Shown here: in pieces, positions 34,787-44,448 of the stretch
How positions within the stretch are numbered: position 1 is the first letter of the stretch
Layout of the letters: every line of letters starts with the position of its first letter
Origin: Deltaproteobacteria bacterium
GTDB taxonomy: Bacteria; Myxococcota_A; UBA9160; UBA4427
Direction of reading: 5' to 3'
NCBI GenBank assembly: GCA_016713665.1
Contig: JADJOR010000001.1
Location: 558,001 to 622,000, forward strand
DNA: 64,000 bases
Notes under the pieces: model-generated
The model's database searches: none
Told to the model about the DNA's origin: nothing
Seen by the model: only the letters and a program-made list of their open reading frames with translations
Made by a program: the position numbers and the translations under genes

Positions 34787-35277
34787 CCGGGGATCACGCT
34801 CCGACTGCGGGCGCTGCGGCATCGAGGGCGGTTCCGGTCACCGGGACGCGGGCCCCGTGCACACGAACCGACGGCCACACTTCGGGCGAAGCGGGGCGGA
34901 CGGGTGCACGGTCGCGAGCCTGGAGGGTTGGGTCCTGCGGCAAGCGCCTCGCTCGACCTTCGAGCGGGTCACTCGGCGCGACACGCGGCCAGCGGGCCGG
35001 GCGCGGACGATCCGGGGCGGCTGAAAACCGGCTAACCCCTTTAAAATGAAGCGGCAGCGTATCCGAGGCCCCCAGGCCTGGCAATCGTGAAAAGTCGGAT
35101 TCTCTTCTAAAAGCAAGGGCTTAACCGCCGTCGTCGCCCGATCTGGAGCGCCGGGGCGAAGCGAGCCCTGGATCAAGGCCCTAAGTAATTGAAATCCGTG
35201 ATGTTTTCCCACGCCCAGGTCAAGTCCGGAGGAGTCCGGGTCGATACACGCCCACGAACCTCTCCGCGCGAGGCGCG
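34787..35277. other. Divergent intergenic region between pheA and the diguanylate cyclase
   Basis: About 490 nt without a convincing gene, and the most AT-rich stretch seen (CCCCTTTAAAATGAAG, TTCTCTTCTAAAAGC, AAGTAATTGAAATCC). It must hold the promoters for the minus-strand pheA run and the plus-strand GGDEF gene. I looked for a tRNA, a small RNA with a clear terminator and a riboswitch-like fold and saw none. The first 60 nt may be coding if pheA starts at 34822. Confidence 0.6.
35056..35084 (-). promoter_or_regulatory. Candidate sigma-70-like promoter for the pheA operon
   Basis: On the minus strand TTGCCA (35084-35079) and TACGCT (35061-35056) are separated by 17 nt. The -35 match is good; the -10 match is weak (three of six). 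It would give a leader of about 260 nt before pheA. Confidence 0.3.
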
Positions 35278-36969
35278 ATGGCCCGATCCCTGCCCCAGAA
35301 CGACGAGGCCCCGGCTCCGACCCGGCGCATCCCCTCGGCCGCCTTCAACAGCGTCTCGACGCGGATCATCGCGTCGGTCTTCCTGGCCACCGTCCTCACC
35401 GCGGCCGTCGTGAGCGGGCTGTGCATCCGCGCGATCCACGCGGAGCAGTCGGGGCGGCTGGTCCGGGGCTTCGCCAGTCTCTCCGCCACGCGCGAAACCG
35501 CCTGGTCCCGACGAGCCCAGACCCTCGCCGCCCAGCTGCGACTCGAGAGCGCCCCCGACAGCGCCTGGCACGCTGCCCTCTCGCAGGCTCGAAGCCGCGA
35601 GCCCGAGTCGCCCCGCCCCAGTCTGCGCTGGCAGAGCCCCGATCGTCGGGTGACCCGACCTTCCTCGGCGAACGAGCTCACCGAAGATGAGCTCCCTGCC
35701 CCGCCGGAGACCCTCGCGGCGCATTTCGACCGGATCGTCCTCGGCGATGCGGATGGCGCGACGAGCACCCTCGACGATTGCCTGGCCATCGAGGCGGAGC
35801 TCCCGGGCGACGCGGTCGTACCGGCTGGCCGCCTCACCGCCTGCATCGCGCCGGACGAGCTCACGGCGCTCCTGCGGCCCGGGCCCGAGGAGCTCGCCAC
35901 GCCGCGCGTGATGTTGACGGATCTGCGCGGCAGCGTGCTGTCGGCGGGCGGGCCGGGGGCGCCCGCCCGCGTCGGTGGCCGGATCCCGATCGGCCAGATG
36001 ATCGGCCACGGCCGCTCCGCCCTCTCGCATTATTCGGATCCCGCCGGCCGCGCACTCGTGGGCCTCGCGTCCCCGCTCGGCCGCAGCGGCTGGTTTCTTG
36101 CCGTCGAGACCGAGCATGCCCGCGCCTTTGCCCCGGCGATCGCGCTCACGCGCACGATCTTCATCGTCGACGTCTGCGTCATCCTGCTCTTCAGCGTCCT
36201 CGCCTACAAGGTCACCGTCGCGATCATGCAGCCGATCCACGCGCTCTCGAGCGGCGCCCAGCGCATCCTCGAAGGCCACGTCGACCACCAGATCCCGCCG
36301 CCGGCGATCCACGACGACGAGCTCGGTCTGCTCACCCACACCTTCAACGAGATGATGCGCAAGCTGCGCAGCAATCAGATCGAGATCGAGCGGGATCGCA
36401 TCCGCCTCGCCGAGAAGAACGAGGAGCTCCAGAGCGCCAACGAGGTCCTCTCCCAGCTCTCGATCACCGACGGCCTCACGAAGCTCCACAACCACCGCTA
36501 TTTCCAGGACCACCTGACGCGCGAGATCAAGCGCGTCTCCCGCACGAACTCCCCGCTCTCCCTGATCCTGATCGACATCGACGACTTCAAGCTCCTGAAC
36601 GACACCCACGGCCACGCCGCCGGCGACGAGGTCCTGATCACGCTCGCCACGATCATGAACGAGAGCGCCCGGGAGTCGGACCTGATCGCCCGCTACGGCG
36701 GCGAGGAGTTCGTGATCCTGATGCCGAACACCGACCTCGCGGGCGCGGTCCACCTCGCGGAGAAGATCCGCATGGCCGTCGAGTCGACGCGCCTCATCAT
36801 CGGCGACCGCATGAAGCCGACCGTCGTCACGATCTCGCTGGGCGTCGCGCTCTTCAAGGGCAACCGTCGCGAGTTCTTCGCCGAGGCCGATCGCGCCCTC
36901 TACCGCGCCAAGGCCGCGGGCAAGAACTGCGTGATCATCGCCGGCTCCGAGTCGAATGCCCTCGGCTGA
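35278..36969 (+). CDS. Membrane diguanylate cyclase (sensor-HAMP-GGDEF)
   Basis: The 563-residue protein has a membrane helix near 28-50 (IIASVFLATVLTAAVVSGLC), a periplasmic sensor region (about 50-280), a second helix (TIFIVDVCVILLFSVLAYKV, about 300), a HAMP-like linker, a short coil (EKNEELQSANEVLSQLS), and a GGDEF domain. The active site reads YGGEEF, with the inhibitory I-site RxxD (RESD) five residues before it, so it should be an active, feedback-inhibited maker of cyclic di-GMP. LILIDIDDFKLLND gives the metal-binding Asp. The sensor region matches no fold I can name. A PilZ protein at 54613 is a possible reader of the signal. Confidence 0.93.
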   Translation: MARSLPQNDEAPAPTRRIPSAAFNSVSTRIIASVFLATVLTAAVVSGLCIRAIHAEQSGRLVRGFASLSATRETAWSRRAQTLAAQLRLESAPDSAWHAALSQARSREPESPRPSLRWQSPDRRVTRPSSANELTEDELPAPPETLAAHFDRIVLGDADGATSTLDDCLAIEAELPGDAVVPAGRLTACIAPDELTALLRPGPEELATPRVMLTDLRGSVLSAGGPGAPARVGGRIPIGQMIGHGRSALSHYSDPAGRALVGLASPLGRSGWFLAVETEHARAFAPAIALTRTIFIVDVCVILLFSVLAYKVTVAIMQPIHALSSGAQRILEGHVDHQIPPPAIHDDELGLLTHTFNEMMRKLRSNQIEIERDRIRLAEKNEELQSANEVLSQLSITDGLTKLHNHRYFQDHLTREIKRVSRTNSPLSLILIDIDDFKLLNDTHGHAAGDEVLITLATIMNESARESDLIARYGGEEFVILMPNTDLAGAVHLAEKIRMAVESTRLIIGDRMKPTVVTISLGVALFKGNRREFFAEADRALYRAKAAGKNCVIIAGSESNALG

Positions 36970-37013
36970 GCTTTGCCCTTGAGCCCCCGACCCCGTTTCG
37001 CGATGCTCAGCCG

Positions 37014-37664
37014 ATGACCTGCATCATGGGCCTCACCGGCGGCATCGGAAGCGGCAAGAGCACCGTCACGCGCATCCTGACGGAGCTCGGTGCCACCACG
37101 ATCGACGCCGACGCCATCGTCCACGAGCTCCAGGCCCCGGGCCAGCCGATGCTGCGGGATCTCGCCGCCGCCTTCGGCGATTCGATCCTCACGGCCGAGG
37201 GCGCCCTCGACCGCAAGGGACTGGGCGCGATCGTGTTCCGCGACGAGGCGGCCCGGACCCGGCTCGGCGAGATCGTGCACGCGCCGGTGATCGGCGAGAT
37301 GATGCGGCGCGCGAAGGCGGCCGTGGACCGGGGCGATCCGCTGGTCGTGCTCGACATCCCGCTGCTCTTCGAGGGTCGGGTCAGCGGCCGCGGCTCGGGA
37401 GCGTTGATGCACTTCGACGTGACGGTCTGCGTCTGGGTGAGCGAGGCGGTGCAGGTCGACCGCACGATGACGCGGGATGGCTGCGACGAAGCCGAAGCCC
37501 GCAGACGAATGGCCGCCCAGCTCCCGATCGATCGCAAACGGGAGCTCGCCGATCACGTGATCGACAACTCGGGCTCACCCGAGTCGACGCGCGCCCAGGT
37601 CGAGGCCCTCGTCTTCCAGCTGACGAACGGGAAGCTCGGCCGCCCTGCCCTCAAGCGCCCTTGA
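37014..37664 (+). CDS. coaE: Dephospho-CoA kinase
   Basis: The 216-residue enzyme begins with the P-loop (MGLTGGIGSGKSTVTRILTELGATTIDADAIVHEL). It also has LDIPLLFEG and VCVWVSEAVQVDRTMTRDGCDEAEARRRMAAQ, the lid region. It phosphorylates the 3'-hydroxyl of dephospho-CoA in the last step of CoA synthesis. Its 3' end overlaps the convergent trpA end by 14 nt. It starts 44 nt after the GGDEF gene and may share its transcript. Confidence 0.95.
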   Translation: MTCIMGLTGGIGSGKSTVTRILTELGATTIDADAIVHELQAPGQPMLRDLAAAFGDSILTAEGALDRKGLGAIVFRDEAARTRLGEIVHAPVIGEMMRRAKAAVDRGDPLVVLDIPLLFEGRVSGRGSGALMHFDVTVCVWVSEAVQVDRTMTRDGCDEAEARRRMAAQLPIDRKRELADHVIDNSGSPESTRAQVEALVFQLTNGKLGRPALKRP

Positions 37665-38505
37665 GCGGCGCCTTCAGCTCGGCGATGAAGCGCGCGACGT
37701 CGTCGATCGCGGCGGCCTTCGACGAGGCCTTCTCGATCCGATCGACGATCGCGCTGCCGACGACGACGCCGTCCGCATAACGTCCGATCCGGCCGGCCTG
37801 CTCGGGCGTCGAGACGCCGAAGCCGACGCAGATCGGCATGTCGGACATCGTCTTCGCCAGGCGGACCTGGGCCTCGATGCCCGCCGAGATCGTCGCGCGG
37901 GCGCCCGTCACGCCCTGGAGCGAAACCGCGTAGAGAAAGCCGCGCGTCTCGCGCAGCAGCATCGCGAGTCGTTCCGGCGGCGTCGTCGGCGCCGCGAGCA
38001 GGATCGGATCGATCCCGAGCGCGCGGCACGGGTCGAGCCACGGCTTCCCGTCCTCGGGCGGCAGATCCGGGATGATGATCCCGTCGACTCCGACCTCGTG
38101 GGCGGCCTTCGCGAAGGGCTCGGCGCCCATGGCGTGGATCGGATTCGCATAGCCCATCAGGACGAGCGGCTGCTCGACCCGCTCACGCAGACGCGCCACG
38201 AGCCGAAGGATCGAGCGCAGGCTCGTGCCCCGGGCGAGCGCCCGGCTGCTCGAGCGCTGGATGGTCGGCCCCTCGGCCGTCGGATCGGAGAAGGGCACCC
38301 CGAGCTCGATGATGTCCGCCCCGGCCTCGGCCATGGCGAGGACGAGCGCCTCGGTCGTCTCGAGGTCGGGATCGCCGGCGGTCAGGAAGGGCACGAGCGC
38401 GCGCTCGCCCCGGGCCCGCAGCGCCGCGAAGCGCCGACCGATCCGGCCGGATCCGGGCCGAGCGCCTTCGCCCGATTTCGACTGCCCGATCTCCCGCTCC
38501 GCCAT
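37651..38505 (-). CDS. trpA: Tryptophan synthase alpha subunit
   Basis: The 284-residue TIM barrel has the catalytic Glu in ADIIELGVPFSDPTAEGPTIQRSS and Asp in GVDGIIIPDLPPEDG, with VSLQGVTGAR and VGFGVSTPEQA around the phosphate site. It splits indole-3-glycerol phosphate and passes indole to TrpB. The N-terminus has a 20-residue charged extension. It is the last gene of trpEGDCFBA, 1 nt after trpB. Confidence 0.96.
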   Translation of the reverse strand: MAEREIGQSKSGEGARPGSGRIGRRFAALRARGERALVPFLTAGDPDLETTEALVLAMAEAGADIIELGVPFSDPTAEGPTIQRSSSRALARGTSLRSILRLVARLRERVEQPLVLMGYANPIHAMGAEPFAKAAHEVGVDGIIIPDLPPEDGKPWLDPCRALGIDPILLAAPTTPPERLAMLLRETRGFLYAVSLQGVTGARATISAGIEAQVRLAKTMSDMPICVGFGVSTPEQAGRIGRYADGVVVGSAIVDRIEKASSKAAAIDDVARFIAELKAPLKGA

Positions 38506-38506
38506 G

Positions 38507-39712
38507 CTAGTTCGCTCCCCGCTTGCGCGCGGCCAGGATCTTGCGCACCTCGTCGACGTCCTTGTCTCCGCGACCGGAGACGTTCACGACGAGGATCGAG
38601 TCTCGCGGCAGCGTCGGCGCGAGCCGGAGGACGTGGGCGATCGCGTGAGCGCTCTCGAGAGCCGGAATGATGCCCTCGCTGCGCGACAGCCGCTGGAAGG
38701 CCTCGATCGCCTCGTCGTCGGTGGCGACGACGTACTCCGCGCGTCCGATCTCCTTGAGATAGGCGTGCTCGGGGCCGACCCCGGGGTAGTCGAGCCCGGC
38801 CGAGACCGAGTGGGCCGGGAAGATCTGGCCGTCGTCGTCCGACAGGACCAGCGTCCGCTTGCCGTGGAAGATGCCGGGCACGCCGACCGCGAGCGTCGCC
38901 CCGTGCCGCCCCGACTGCAGACCCTCACCGCCGGGCTCCACGCCGATCAGGCGCACGCCCTCGTCCTCGACGAAGGGATGGAAGAGCCCGATCGCGTTCG
39001 AGCCACCGCCCACGCAGGCGACGAGCACGTCGGGGAGCCGCCCTTCGGCGCGAAGGCACTGCTCCCGCGCCTCGATCCCGATCACGCGCTGGAAGTTCCG
39101 CACCAGCGTCGGATAGGGATGCGGGCCCATCACGGAGCCGATGCAGTAGTAGGTCGACTCGACGTTCGTGACCCAATCGCGCATCGCCTCGTTGATGGCG
39201 TCCTTCAAGGTCTGGGACCCGCTCGTCACCGGAATGCAGCGCGCGCCGAGCAGCTCCATGCGGAAGACGTTGAGCGCCTGACGCCGCACGTCCTCGGCCC
39301 CCATGTAGATCTCGCACTCGAGGCCGAGCAGCGCCGCCGCCGTCGCCGACGCGACGCCGTGCTGACCCGCGCCGGTCTCCGCGATGATCCGCTTCTTGCC
39401 CATGTGGCGGGCAAGCAGCGCCTGACCGAGGACGTTGTTGATCTTGTGGGCCCCGGTGTGGGCGAGGTCCTCGCGCTTCAGGTAGATGCGGGCGCCGCCG
39501 AGCTCGCGGGTCAGGCGATCGGCGTAGGTGAGCGGCGTCGGCCGACCAGCGTAGTCGCGCAGCAGGCCGTCGAGCTCGGCGTTGTACTTCGGATCCGCGA
39601 GGATCCGCCCCGAGGCCTCGATCAGCTCGTCGAGGGCGGCCACCAGCATCTCGGGCACGAATCGCCCGCCGTAGGGACCGAACATGCCCCGCGCGTCGGC
39701 TTCACTCTTCAC
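38507..39712 (-). CDS. trpB: Tryptophan synthase beta subunit
   Basis: The 401-residue PLP enzyme starts GTG 39712, overlapping trp[16 protein letters not shown] holds the PLP lysine, and [20 protein letters not shown] and [17 protein letters not shown] are hallmarks of the TrpB1 type that pairs with TrpA. It joins indole and serine to make tryptophan. Length and motifs are normal. Confidence 0.97.
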   Translation of the reverse strand: MKSEADARGMFGPYGGRFVPEMLVAALDELIEASGRILADPKYNAELDGLLRDYAGRPTPLTYADRLTRELGGARIYLKREDLAHTGAHKINNVLGQALLARHMGKKRIIAETGAGQHGVASATAAALLGLECEIYMGAEDVRRQALNVFRMELLGARCIPVTSGSQTLKDAINEAMRDWVTNVESTYYCIGSVMGPHPYPTLVRNFQRVIGIEAREQCLRAEGRLPDVLVACVGGGSNAIGLFHPFVEDEGVRLIGVEPGGEGLQSGRHGATLAVGVPGIFHGKRTLVLSDDDGQIFPAHSVSAGLDYPGVGPEHAYLKEIGRAEYVVATDDEAIEAFQRLSRSEGIIPALESAHAIAHVLRLAPTLPRDSILVVNVSGRGDKDVDEVRKILAARKRGAN

Positions 39713-40371
39713 TGGTCGCCACCCGATTCCTTCGCGGCCTCGATCTCCGCTTCCTTGCTGCGAACCGCCTCCACGAACGCGCGCATGCGCGCCGGGTCCT
39801 TGCGGTAGTCGGGCCCCTCGACCCCGGTCGCGACGTCGACGCCCCAGGGCGGAATCTCGCCGACGTCCGCCAGCGCCGAGCCCACGTTCTCCGGCGTGAG
39901 CCCCCCGGCGATGATCACGTCGTAGCCCTGGGCGATCAGCGCCTCGGCCTCGCTCCAATCCCAGGCCTGGCCCTGGCCCCCGCCGTGATGCGGATGATCG
40001 AGGAGCAGGATCGAGCCCGGATAGGTCCGCGCGGCTTCCTCGTCGGCCCCGTGGATCGCCTTGATGGTCGGCAGATCGACGGCCTCGACGTCTTCCTCCG
40101 TCTCGTCCCCGTGGAACTGGATGCGCTCGAAGGGGACTCGGCGCAGGATGCCGTCGATCTCGTCCCACTGGGCGTTGCGAAAGAGCGCGACCCGTTCGAC
40201 GTCCATCCCCTCGACGGCTTCGCAGATCGCGAGCGCCCGCTTGACGTCGACCCGCCGCGGTGAGCCCGGCACGAAGTTGATGCCGATCAGGTCCGCACCC
40301 GCCTTGACCGCCTCGACGGCGTCCTCGGGGTGCATCACGCCACAGATCTTGACCCGCACGATTCCGCTCAC
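39709..40371 (-). CDS. trpF: Phosphoribosylanthranilate isomerase
   Basis: The 220-residue barrel starts [22 protein letters not shown], with catalytic Cys in KICG, and [37 protein letters not shown] and [17 protein letters not shown]. It isomerises phosphoribosylanthranilate. A short charged tail follows. It overlaps trpC (GTGA) upstream and trpB downstream. Confidence 0.95.
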   Translation of the reverse strand: MSGIVRVKICGVMHPEDAVEAVKAGADLIGINFVPGSPRRVDVKRALAICEAVEGMDVERVALFRNAQWDEIDGILRRVPFERIQFHGDETEEDVEAVDLPTIKAIHGADEEAARTYPGSILLLDHPHHGGGQGQAWDWSEAEALIAQGYDVIIAGGLTPENVGSALADVGEIPPWGVDVATGVEGPDYRKDPARMRAFVEAVRSKEAEIEAAKESGGDQ

Positions 40372-41156
40372 GATCGCCTCCGCAATGCTGCCAGCGCCTG
40401 ACCCGGATCGGGCTGGCGCATCAGCGATTCTCCAACCAGGAAACCACGCGCCCCGGCGCGCGCCAGGCGCGCGACGTCTTCGGGACTGCCGATCCCGCTC
40501 TCGGCGACGAGCAGGACCGCGGGATCCGCGATGCGCGCCGCCAGCCGCTCGGTGGTCCCGAGATCGACCTCGAAGCTGCGCAGATCGCGATTGTTGACGC
40601 CGACGAGCTTGGCACCGATCGCGAGGGCGCGCTCGAGCTCCGACTCGTCGTGGACCTCGACGAGGACGTCGAGGCCGAGACCGACCGCGTGGCGGTGGAG
40701 CGCGTCGAGGTCCGGATCCGACAGCGCCGCCACGATCAGGAGCACCGCGTCCGCCCCCGCGACCCGCGCCTCGTCGATCTGATACGGATCGATCACGAAA
40801 TCCTTGCGCAGGAGCGGCGTCGCGACCGCGGCCCGCACCTGGCGCAGGATCTCGAGGCTCCCGCCGAAGAACTTCTCGTCCGTCAGGACGGAGATGCCCG
40901 CCGCGCCCGCCGCCTGATAGGCGAGCGCGATCTTCTCGGCATCGAAATCCGCCCGGATGAGCCCCTTGCTGGGCGACATCCGCTTGATCTCCGCGATCAC
41001 CGCGACCCCGTCGCAGGTCGCGAGCGCCCGCGCGAGCCCGGCGACGGGCCGCGTGACGGCGGCGGCATCGCGGGCGAGCTGCGCCGCGCTGCGGCGCGCC
41101 TTCGCGTCGCGCAGCTCGTCGGCCTTGTGGGCGAGGATCCGGTCGAGGACGTTCAT
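40368..41156 (-). CDS. trpC: Indole-3-glycerol phosphate synthase
   Basis: The 262-residue enzyme has [20 protein letters not shown] (catalytic Glu and Lys), [59 protein letters not shown] and [12 protein letters not shown], the full TrpC set. It closes the indole ring. The ATG overlaps the trpD stop. It is monofunctional, since trpF is a separate gene. Confidence 0.96.
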   Translation of the reverse strand: MNVLDRILAHKADELRDAKARRSAAQLARDAAAVTRPVAGLARALATCDGVAVIAEIKRMSPSKGLIRADFDAEKIALAYQAAGAAGISVLTDEKFFGGSLEILRQVRAAVATPLLRKDFVIDPYQIDEARVAGADAVLLIVAALSDPDLDALHRHAVGLGLDVLVEVHDESELERALAIGAKLVGVNNRDLRSFEVDLGTTERLAARIADPAVLLVAESGIGSPEDVARLARAGARGFLVGESLMRQPDPGQALAALRRRS

Positions 41157-42238
41157 GCCGGCACCGCCCTGGCAGGGCCCGCGCCCGACGTCTCCGTCGC
41201 CGCCGCGGCGAGCGCCCGGGCCTCGACGGTCGCCCGCCGGAGCGCCTCGAGCCGCGCAGCGGCCGCGCCGGAATCGATGCTGCGGGCTGCCTGAGCGAGC
41301 CCCTCCTCGAGGTCGCCCGCCGATTCAGCGACCCAGAGCGCCGCCGCGGCATTGAGCAGCACGATGTCGCGCCGCGGTCCCGTCTCGCCCGCCAGGATCG
41401 CGCGGGTCGTCGCCGCGTTCTCGGCGGGCGAGCCCCCGCGCAGATCCGCGAGCCCGACCCGCGGCAGACCCAGCGACACCGCATCGATCCGGATCCGCTC
41501 GACGCGCCCCGCCGAGACGAGGGCGGCGGAATTGCCCGCGGTCGTCGTGAGCTCGTCGAGTCCGTCGTCGCCGTGGACCACGAGCGCGCGCTCGCTGCCG
41601 AGTCCGAGAAGGACCGCGGCCAACGGCTCGACGAGCGCTTCGCTCGAGACGCCGACGAGCTGATGGCGCGCCCCGACCGGGGAGAGCAGCGGTCCGAGCA
41701 GATTGAGGAAGGTCCGCACCCCGAGCTCCGCCCGCACCGCCGCCACGTGCCGGAAGGCGGGATGGGCCGTGCGAGCGAAGAAGGTCCCGATGCCGATCTC
41801 GTCGAGGATCCGCGCGCAGGTCTCGACCGGCAGGTCGATCACGACGCCGAGGGCCTCGAGCAGGTCGAAGCTCCCGGAGCGGCTCGAGGCGGCGCGATTG
41901 CCGTGCTTCGCGACGGCGACGCCGGCGCCCGCCACGACGAAGGCCGCGGTCGTCGAGATGTTGAAGGTGTCGAGGCCGGAGCCGCCGGTGCCGCAGGTAT
42001 CGATCACGCGGGCGGTGGCGGGCTTCGCCGTGATCGCCCGGGCCCGCAGCGTGCGCGCCGCCGCGATCAGCTGCTCCACCGTCTCGCCCCGCATCCGCAG
42101 GGCGACGAGGAAGGCCGCCGTGCGCGCGTCGGAGGAGCGGCCGTCCATGATCTCGCCGAGCGCGCGGGCGAGCCGCTCCGGATCGAGGGGCCGGCCCTCG
42201 ACCAGGTCACCGATGGCCGCCTGGACTTCGCTCGTCAT
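41153..42238 (-). CDS. trpD: Anthranilate phosphoribosyltransferase
   Basis: The 361-residue protein has the PRPP-binding DTCGTGGSGLDTFNISTTAAFVVAG, KHGNRAASSRSGSFDLLEALGV, and the later VVHGDDGLDELTTTA. It transfers phosphoribosyl to anthranilate. ATG 42238 overlaps the trpG stop; an in-frame GTG/ATG further up would sit inside trpG. A C-terminal Ala-rich stretch extends it slightly beyond the usual 340 residues. Confidence 0.96.
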   Translation of the reverse strand: MTSEVQAAIGDLVEGRPLDPERLARALGEIMDGRSSDARTAAFLVALRMRGETVEQLIAAARTLRARAITAKPATARVIDTCGTGGSGLDTFNISTTAAFVVAGAGVAVAKHGNRAASSRSGSFDLLEALGVVIDLPVETCARILDEIGIGTFFARTAHPAFRHVAAVRAELGVRTFLNLLGPLLSPVGARHQLVGVSSEALVEPLAAVLLGLGSERALVVHGDDGLDELTTTAGNSAALVSAGRVERIRIDAVSLGLPRVGLADLRGGSPAENAATTRAILAGETGPRRDIVLLNAAAALWVAESAGDLEEGLAQAARSIDSGAAAARLEALRRATVEARALAAAATETSGAGPARAVPA

Positions 42239-42834
42239 GCGGTCGCCCGCGCCCGGCACCGGGCCAGGAAGTTGCCGAGGATCGCCTTGCCCTGGCCCGT
42301 CATGATGGACTCGGGGTGGAACTGGACGCCCTCGATCGGGAGCTCGCGGTGGCGCACGCCCATGATCTCGCCGTCCGCGGTCCGCGCCGAGATCTCGAGA
42401 CAGGCGGGCATGCTCGACTCCTCGATCACGAGGGAGTGGTAGCGGGTCGCTTCGAACGGCGACGGGACGCCGAGGAACAGCCCGCGGCCGTCGTGTTCGA
42501 TCTTCGAGACCTTGCCGTGCATGATCGAGCGCGCGCGGATGATGCGACCGCCGAAGGCGGCGCCGATCGATTGATGGCCCAGGCAGACGCCGAGGACCGG
42601 CAGCCCCGCGCGGGCGAAGCGCGGGATCGCCTCGACCGAGACCCCCGCGTCGTCCGGATCCCCGGGGCCGGGCGAGATCACGAGACCGCTTCCCGCCCGC
42701 GAGAGCAGATTGTCGACGGTGTCGTCGTCGTTGCGCACGACCTCGATCTCCGCCCCGAGCTCCCCCAGATACTGGACGAGGTTGTAGGTGAAGGAGTCGT
42801 AGTTGTCGATCATGAGGAGGCGGGTGGTCGACAT
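42235..42834 (-). CDS. trpG: Anthranilate synthase component II (glutamine amidotransferase)
   Basis: The 199-residue class I amidotransferase has MIDNYDSFTYNLVQYL, ISPGPGDPDDAGVS, the nucleophile Cys in GVCLGHQSIGAAFGG, and the His-Glu pair in GVQFHPESIMT. It supplies ammonia to TrpE and can also serve folate synthesis as PabA in some bacteria. It lies 7 nt after trpE. Confidence 0.96.
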   Translation of the reverse strand: MSTTRLLMIDNYDSFTYNLVQYLGELGAEIEVVRNDDDTVDNLLSRAGSGLVISPGPGDPDDAGVSVEAIPRFARAGLPVLGVCLGHQSIGAAFGGRIIRARSIMHGKVSKIEHDGRGLFLGVPSPFEATRYHSLVIEESSMPACLEISARTADGEIMGVRHRELPIEGVQFHPESIMTGQGKAILGNFLARCRARATA

Positions 42835-42841
42835 GGTGTTG

Positions 42842-44329
42842 TTATTCCATGCCTTCCCGGGCGAGGTCGATCGCGGTCAAGACCGACCGGGCCTTGTTGA
42901 TCGTCTCCTCGAACTCGTATTCGGGCTGGGAGTCGACGACGACGCCGGCCCCCGCCTGCAGCGTGATCTTGCCGTCCTTCGCGACCATCGTCCGGATCGT
43001 GATCGCCATGTCCATGTTGCCCGAGTAGTCGAGGTAGCCCGCGCAGCCCCCGTAGAAGCCCCGACGAACGGGCTCGAGCTCGTCGATGATCTCCATCGCC
43101 CGGACCTTGGGCGCCCCCGAGAGCGTCCCGGCCGGGAAGGTCGCGCGCAGGACGTCGAGCCAGTCGAGGCCCGGGCGGAGCGTTCCGTGGACGTTCGAGA
43201 CGATGTGCATCACGTGGGAATAGCGCTCGACCACCGCATACTCGTCGACCGCGACGCTCCCGATCCTGGCGACGCGGCCCACATCGTTGCGGCCGAGGTC
43301 GACGAGCATCAGGTGCTCGGCGCGCTCCTTCGGGTCCGCCAGCAGGTCGGCCTCGAGTTGCCGATCTTCTTCCGGCGTCTTCCCGCGCCAGCGCGTGCCC
43401 GCGATCGGCCGGACGTCGATCCGCTCGCCGTCGAGCCGGACGAGGATCTCCGGCGACGAGCCGACCAGGACCGCGTCCTCCATCCGGATGAAATACATGT
43501 ACGGGCTGGGATTGATGACCCGCAGATGGCGGTAGATCGAGAAGGGATCGACCTGGAGCGGGAGCTGGAACTGCTGGGAGAGGACGACCTGGAAGATGTC
43601 GCCGGCCTCGATGTATTCCTTCGCGCGCTTCACGATCTCGTGGAAGCCCGACTCGGTCAGGCTGCGCTCGACCTGCATCGGCGTGCGCACCGCCGGCCGC
43701 CGGGGCTCCGCCGCGAGCGGCGTCCGCAGGCGCGTCACCATCGACTCGATCCGCGCCTCGGCCCGGGCGAAGGCCGACCTCGCATCCTCGCCGGGCCCCA
43801 CCTCGTCGTGGATCGCGATCAGAGCCGTATGCCGGACGTTGTCGTAGACGACGACGTACTCGGGCAGCACGAAGCAGGCATCCGGAAGGCCCACCTGGTC
43901 GGGATTCGTATCGGGGATGTCCTCGACGAAGCGGACCCAGTCGTAGGCGATCATGCCGACCGCTCCGCCCAGGAAGCGCGGCAGGTCGTGGCCCTCCGGC
44001 TTCACCGCCGAGAAGGCGCGCAGCTTCTCGCGCAGGACCTCGAGTGGGTCGCCCGGCGCCTCGATCTGCTCCGTCCGGTCGCCCTCGGTCCACTCGACCT
44101 GCGACCCGTGAGCCCGAAAGCTCGCTCGCGCCCCGACGCCGAGGAAGCTGTACCGCGCCCATTTCTCGCCGCCCTCGACGGACTCGAGCAGGAATGCGGT
44201 CTTGCCGTCGTCGAGCTTCCGGAAGAGCGAAAGCGGGGTATCGAGATCGGCGAGGATCTCGCGCAGGACCGGGACGTGACGACCCCGTCGGGCGAGCTCT
44301 TCGAATTGCTCGGGCGATGTGCGGAGCAC
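42842..44329 (-). CDS. trpE: Anthranilate synthase component I
   Basis: The 495-residue chorismate-using enzyme has the tryptophan feedback site LLES (TAFLLESVEGGEKWARYSFLG), IFQVVLSQQF, SPYMYFIR, PIAGTRWRG, LMLVDLGRNDVGRV, FPAGTLSGAPKVRAME and the C-terminal QAGAGVVVDSQPEYEFEET. Start GTG 44329 is preferred, because frames that extend upstream into 44593 run over lptD. It heads the trp operon, behind a candidate promoter at 44395-44423. No leader peptide with Trp codons was seen. Confidence 0.95.
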   Translation of the reverse strand: MLRTSPEQFEELARRGRHVPVLREILADLDTPLSLFRKLDDGKTAFLLESVEGGEKWARYSFLGVGARASFRAHGSQVEWTEGDRTEQIEAPGDPLEVLREKLRAFSAVKPEGHDLPRFLGGAVGMIAYDWVRFVEDIPDTNPDQVGLPDACFVLPEYVVVYDNVRHTALIAIHDEVGPGEDARSAFARAEARIESMVTRLRTPLAAEPRRPAVRTPMQVERSLTESGFHEIVKRAKEYIEAGDIFQVVLSQQFQLPLQVDPFSIYRHLRVINPSPYMYFIRMEDAVLVGSSPEILVRLDGERIDVRPIAGTRWRGKTPEEDRQLEADLLADPKERAEHLMLVDLGRNDVGRVARIGSVAVDEYAVVERYSHVMHIVSNVHGTLRPGLDWLDVLRATFPAGTLSGAPKVRAMEIIDELEPVRRGFYGGCAGYLDYSGNMDMAITIRTMVAKDGKITLQAGAGVVVDSQPEYEFEETINKARSVLTAIDLAREGME

Positions 44330-44394
44330 GGATCTCTCTGGGAATCGCCTCGGGGCGGGGGTGATGGCGGGTTGCGGGTCCGAAAAACCCTTTG

Positions 44395-44423
44395 ACTTTA
44401 GGCGCTTGGGGAGGACCCGGCAA
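44395..44423 (-). promoter_or_regulatory. Candidate promoter of the trp operon
   Basis: On the minus strand TTGCCG (44423-44418) and TAAAGT (44400-44395) are spaced exactly 17 nt. Each matches the sigma-70 consensus at four of six positions. It lies in the 119-nt gap between lptD and trpE, leaving a leader of about 58 nt, too short for a classical attenuator. Confidence 0.45.
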
Positions 44424-44448
44424 GCGTCGGGCCCGCTCCCGAACCCGC

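Noticed and set aside
34787..35277. A tRNA, riboswitch or small RNA in the longest intergenic region
   Set aside because: No cloverleaf, T-loop consensus or terminator-ended structure could be found by eye.
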